64,000 bases of DNA from positions 806,001 to 870,000 of the forward strand of contig JAOVFP010000008.1 in assembly GCA_025738555.1 (NCBI GenBank), in the 5' to 3' direction. The translations under genes were made by a program, and so were the position numbers. Below the pieces are notes generated by a model. It worked only from the letters and a program-made list of their open reading frames with translations. It had not been told where the DNA came from and made no database searches. This DNA is from Cyathus striatus (taxonomy: Eukaryota; Basidiomycota; Agaricomycetes; Agaricales; Nidulariaceae). This document shows positions 61,836 to 64,000 of this stretch, one piece after another; within the stretch, counting starts at the first letter, position 1, and every line of letters starts with the position of its first letter.

Positions 61836-63340
61836 GCACCAGGTAAGAGAATTTAGAACATTTATTAATAATACAAATTTAAAATACAGTAATTGATACA
61901 ATAGATTAAAACTTATATATTTTGTGTATATGAAGTTCATAAGTCTGGAAAGAAACAGGTTGTGATAGGTGAGATTAAAATAAAGCAAATGGAAATACCC
62001 TGGACAATTTGGATTGCAAAGGACAAGCTATGATGACAGCAAGGGTACTGTCATCATTATGAGAGCATGACTTAAATTCACCAAAGAAAATCAAGACCTG
62101 GCTATTATCTTCAGCAGAACATCAGCTTGAGTAGGTAATTTTTGAAAGCCACAGAGAAAGAGCAAACTGAAACTGAGGAGAGATAAAAATCCTCACTTTT
62201 GATACCATAGAATTAAATGCTGGCTCACTTGAAGAACTACATGATGGAGCCACTGTTAGACATGTTGTAATCCCAGCTATAGGTATGATCAATGCATACC
62301 TTTGAGGAAGACAAACAGCTAAGATCTACTATCAGCATACTGAAAGAGTGAAGACAAAGGAAGACACATGATATGCTTGCAGTGGTATTCCTTATATGCA
62401 TGGTCAATGGTTACTGTATAAATCTAGCATGAAGCAGTGATCAGAAATTAGGAAGGGAAGAGAGAGGGGATAGTTACATTGCCTGTGGACCCCAACAGCT
62501 GGAACATTTCCTTTAGCTTTAGTTAGTCAGAGATGAGGGATGGTAAAGATAACACACAGTTCAAGATAGAAGCAAGGAAGATGGGAAATAAATACAATAC
62601 AAGATCATAGAGTAGTAGGATTTTCAATTGATAATATTTGATTGAAATAGTGGTCCAATTCATAAGTGTACTAAATACATTTTGAATAGTTTTGGTTTTA
62701 ATAGTGGCAGGAGCCAATCAGGTTGAGATTACAGCAAGAACCAATCAGGTTGAGATCCCAAAGTCAGATCTCAAAATTGCCTTTTCAGTATGTCAAGAGT
62801 CTCCTAAGACCCACCTACCTTAAAAGGTAGTGGGAATTTCTATTACGTAATCAGCTGAAGCGTACATCGATGTGTCTGTTCGTGTGCGTGCACGTTATCT
62901 TTCTCATCTTCCCTCCAACGCCAACACTACTGCCTCATCCCCAGCACCACTATTACTCAACAGGTATAAAGATCATCGGTACTGCATGCTACCAAGAGCC
63001 ACTAAATACTGCAGTTCATCTTACCAGTGGCTGTGTCATCACCTCTAGTCTCTCTCCTCAAGTTTTTATTTTATAAATTTTCTTTCAATTCATTGGTATG
63101 CTTTATGTTTCAAGCTTTTCCTTTTCTTCCAATAATCTACCATTAATTTCCGCTTTGTTCAACTATTCCTCATTAGGTACTCTCTTTATTTTAATGTTCA
63201 TTAAAATCCATGTATCTACTTCCTCCCAATCCAGTTGAATTTACCCTCCCTTCTCAACACCTTAGAACACCCAAGGTCGAACAGATGTTCACCGGTTTGC
63301 TTACAAATTTCTTTGTTTAGGCCTCAAGCTTATTGTTTCC
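61836..63340. other. Pff1-C 3' side and intergenic DNA
   Basis: There is no supported gene. GGTTGAGAT repeats and the CTACCTT/AAGGTAG hairpin with GTGGGAATT lie at 62710-62835, as near 30090. CG frequency recovers from about 62850. The segment 63240-63280 resembles 600-650. Confidence 0.4.
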
Positions 63341-63519
63341 TCTACAGCTGTTTGTGTATTTTATAGGTTATAAAATCTTTGATTGTATAGCCCGAACACC
63401 AGACATTTAACTTCTTTTTTTTAACTTGGCAATGTGTGCTGGATCAGCACTCAGCACAGTCCTCATTTATGGAATACTTAAACAGCTGGCTAATTGCCTG
63501 ATGGTCATTATTACTCATA

Positions 63520-64000
63520 ATGTGGTATACACTGGCTCTATTCTCTCTCTCCGCATTCCTCATTTCATCTGCACAGGCAGTGCCTTATCCCTTCAATGTA
63601 ACCGGAAATACTGCTGTACATGATCCCACTATGTGTCAGGATAAAAATGGGACTTTCTTTGTCTTTAATACATCATATACATACATGACATATGCATACA
63701 ATCTTAACCAGATCAATGCTCCTTCAGCTACTGGGCGAGGGATTTCGATTCAAACATCTCCCGATCTTGTCAATTGGATGCTAATTGGAACGGTTTGTCC
63801 TGAGGGTGCAAACTGGACAGATCCTTACACTCGGACTTCCAATGTGTCTGCCTGTCTTTAAATTAAGTTGAATTATTCACCATGATACCTCTACATGCTA
63901 GAGCCCTATGGGCACCAGACTGAACATACTTAAATGGAGAATTTATTGTAAACTATTTTATTTGCATGATATTTCTTGTCTCTTGACCAGTTGTAGCTTT
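63520..64000 (+). pseudogene. GH43 arabinanase-like enzyme, relic 2 (runs off the window)
   Basis: A 342-bp frame starts MWYTLALFSLSAFLISSAQA (signal peptide), then VPYPFNVTGNTAVHDPTMCQ, the first propeller blade with VHDP. GISIQTSPDLVNWMLIGTV and WTDPYT follow. A short degraded intron (from about 63845) leads to LWAPD, where Cys is replaced by TGA (63921-63923). The next exon keeps TYLNGEFI and a GTAAAC donor, with a GTTGTAG acceptor before the window end. It is the better preserved of the two GH43 copies and nearer to the signal peptide donor of AP-B. Without the TGA it would look functional, so a sequencing error is possible. Confidence 0.75.

Overview
This window looks like nuclear DNA from a transposon-rich fungus, most likely a basidiomycete of the Agaricomycetes. 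The evidence is gene structure (many introns of about 50-60 bp with GT..AG ends and CTGAC-like branch sites) and the families present: secreted A1 aspartic proteases with GPI-anchor-like tails, the fungal vacuolar membrane M28 protease (Pff1 type), GH43 arabinanase-like enzymes, a Ser/Pro-rich single-pass membrane protein of a kind common in mushrooms, and a pogo/Tigger-type transposase. No organism name is claimed. Family names come from motif recognition, not from a database search.

Only four genes look intact. Two are aspartic proteases: AP-B (16337-18714, +, 544 aa predicted) and AP-C (44099-46059, +, 388 aa predicted). One is a single-pass membrane protein (41672-42974, -, 382 aa predicted). 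One is an unrecognised 1039-aa protein made of two tandem ~500-aa repeats (20627-24155, -). I assigned exons by hand, and all reading phases agree. Almost everything else that codes is a relic: at least four partial or broken Pff1 copies plus one scrap, three aspartic protease relics, and two GH43 relics. They sit in repeated blocks: AP tail to Pff1 at 1.1-3.6 and 18.2-20.0 kb, AP leader plus AP at 13.8-15.5 and 43.4-46.1 kb, and GH43 leader at 15.7-16.4, 50.9-52.1 and 63.3-63.6 kb. Shuffling of these blocks produced AP-B, whose promoter and signal peptide derive from GH43 and whose body is protease.

Layout. 0-10 kb: end of a gene, AP relic, zinc-finger fragment, Pff1-A split by a 2.9-kb transposon and a second insertion. 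11.7-12.9 kb: terminal-inverted-repeat (TIR) element with a nested MITE. 13-20 kb: Pff1 and AP relics plus AP-B. 20.6-24.2 kb: two-repeat orphan gene. 25-33 kb: CpG-poor, with a word-repeat transposon, a solo LTR with perfect 5-bp target duplication, and Pff1 and AP scraps. 33-46 kb: CpG-normal, with a 6.2-kb element bounded by ~600-bp inverted repeats, the membrane protein and AP-C. 46.4-62.8 kb: strongly CpG-poor, with a pogo element holding an internally deleted transposase and nested elements, GH43-1, a hAT-like element with perfect 8-bp target duplication, and Pff1-C behind another word-repeat element. 63.5 kb to end: GH43-2.

The most novel signal is a set of non-autonomous, mostly hAT-like elements (25077-26363, 37445-39992, 57724-59143, probably also 47815-49316 and 48014-48988). 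Each is built from dozens of degenerate copies of its own 6-12 bp word, the same word that forms its terminal inverted repeat. Several share an internal core and a common GTGGGAAA..GAGCGGAGG-type word cluster although their termini differ.
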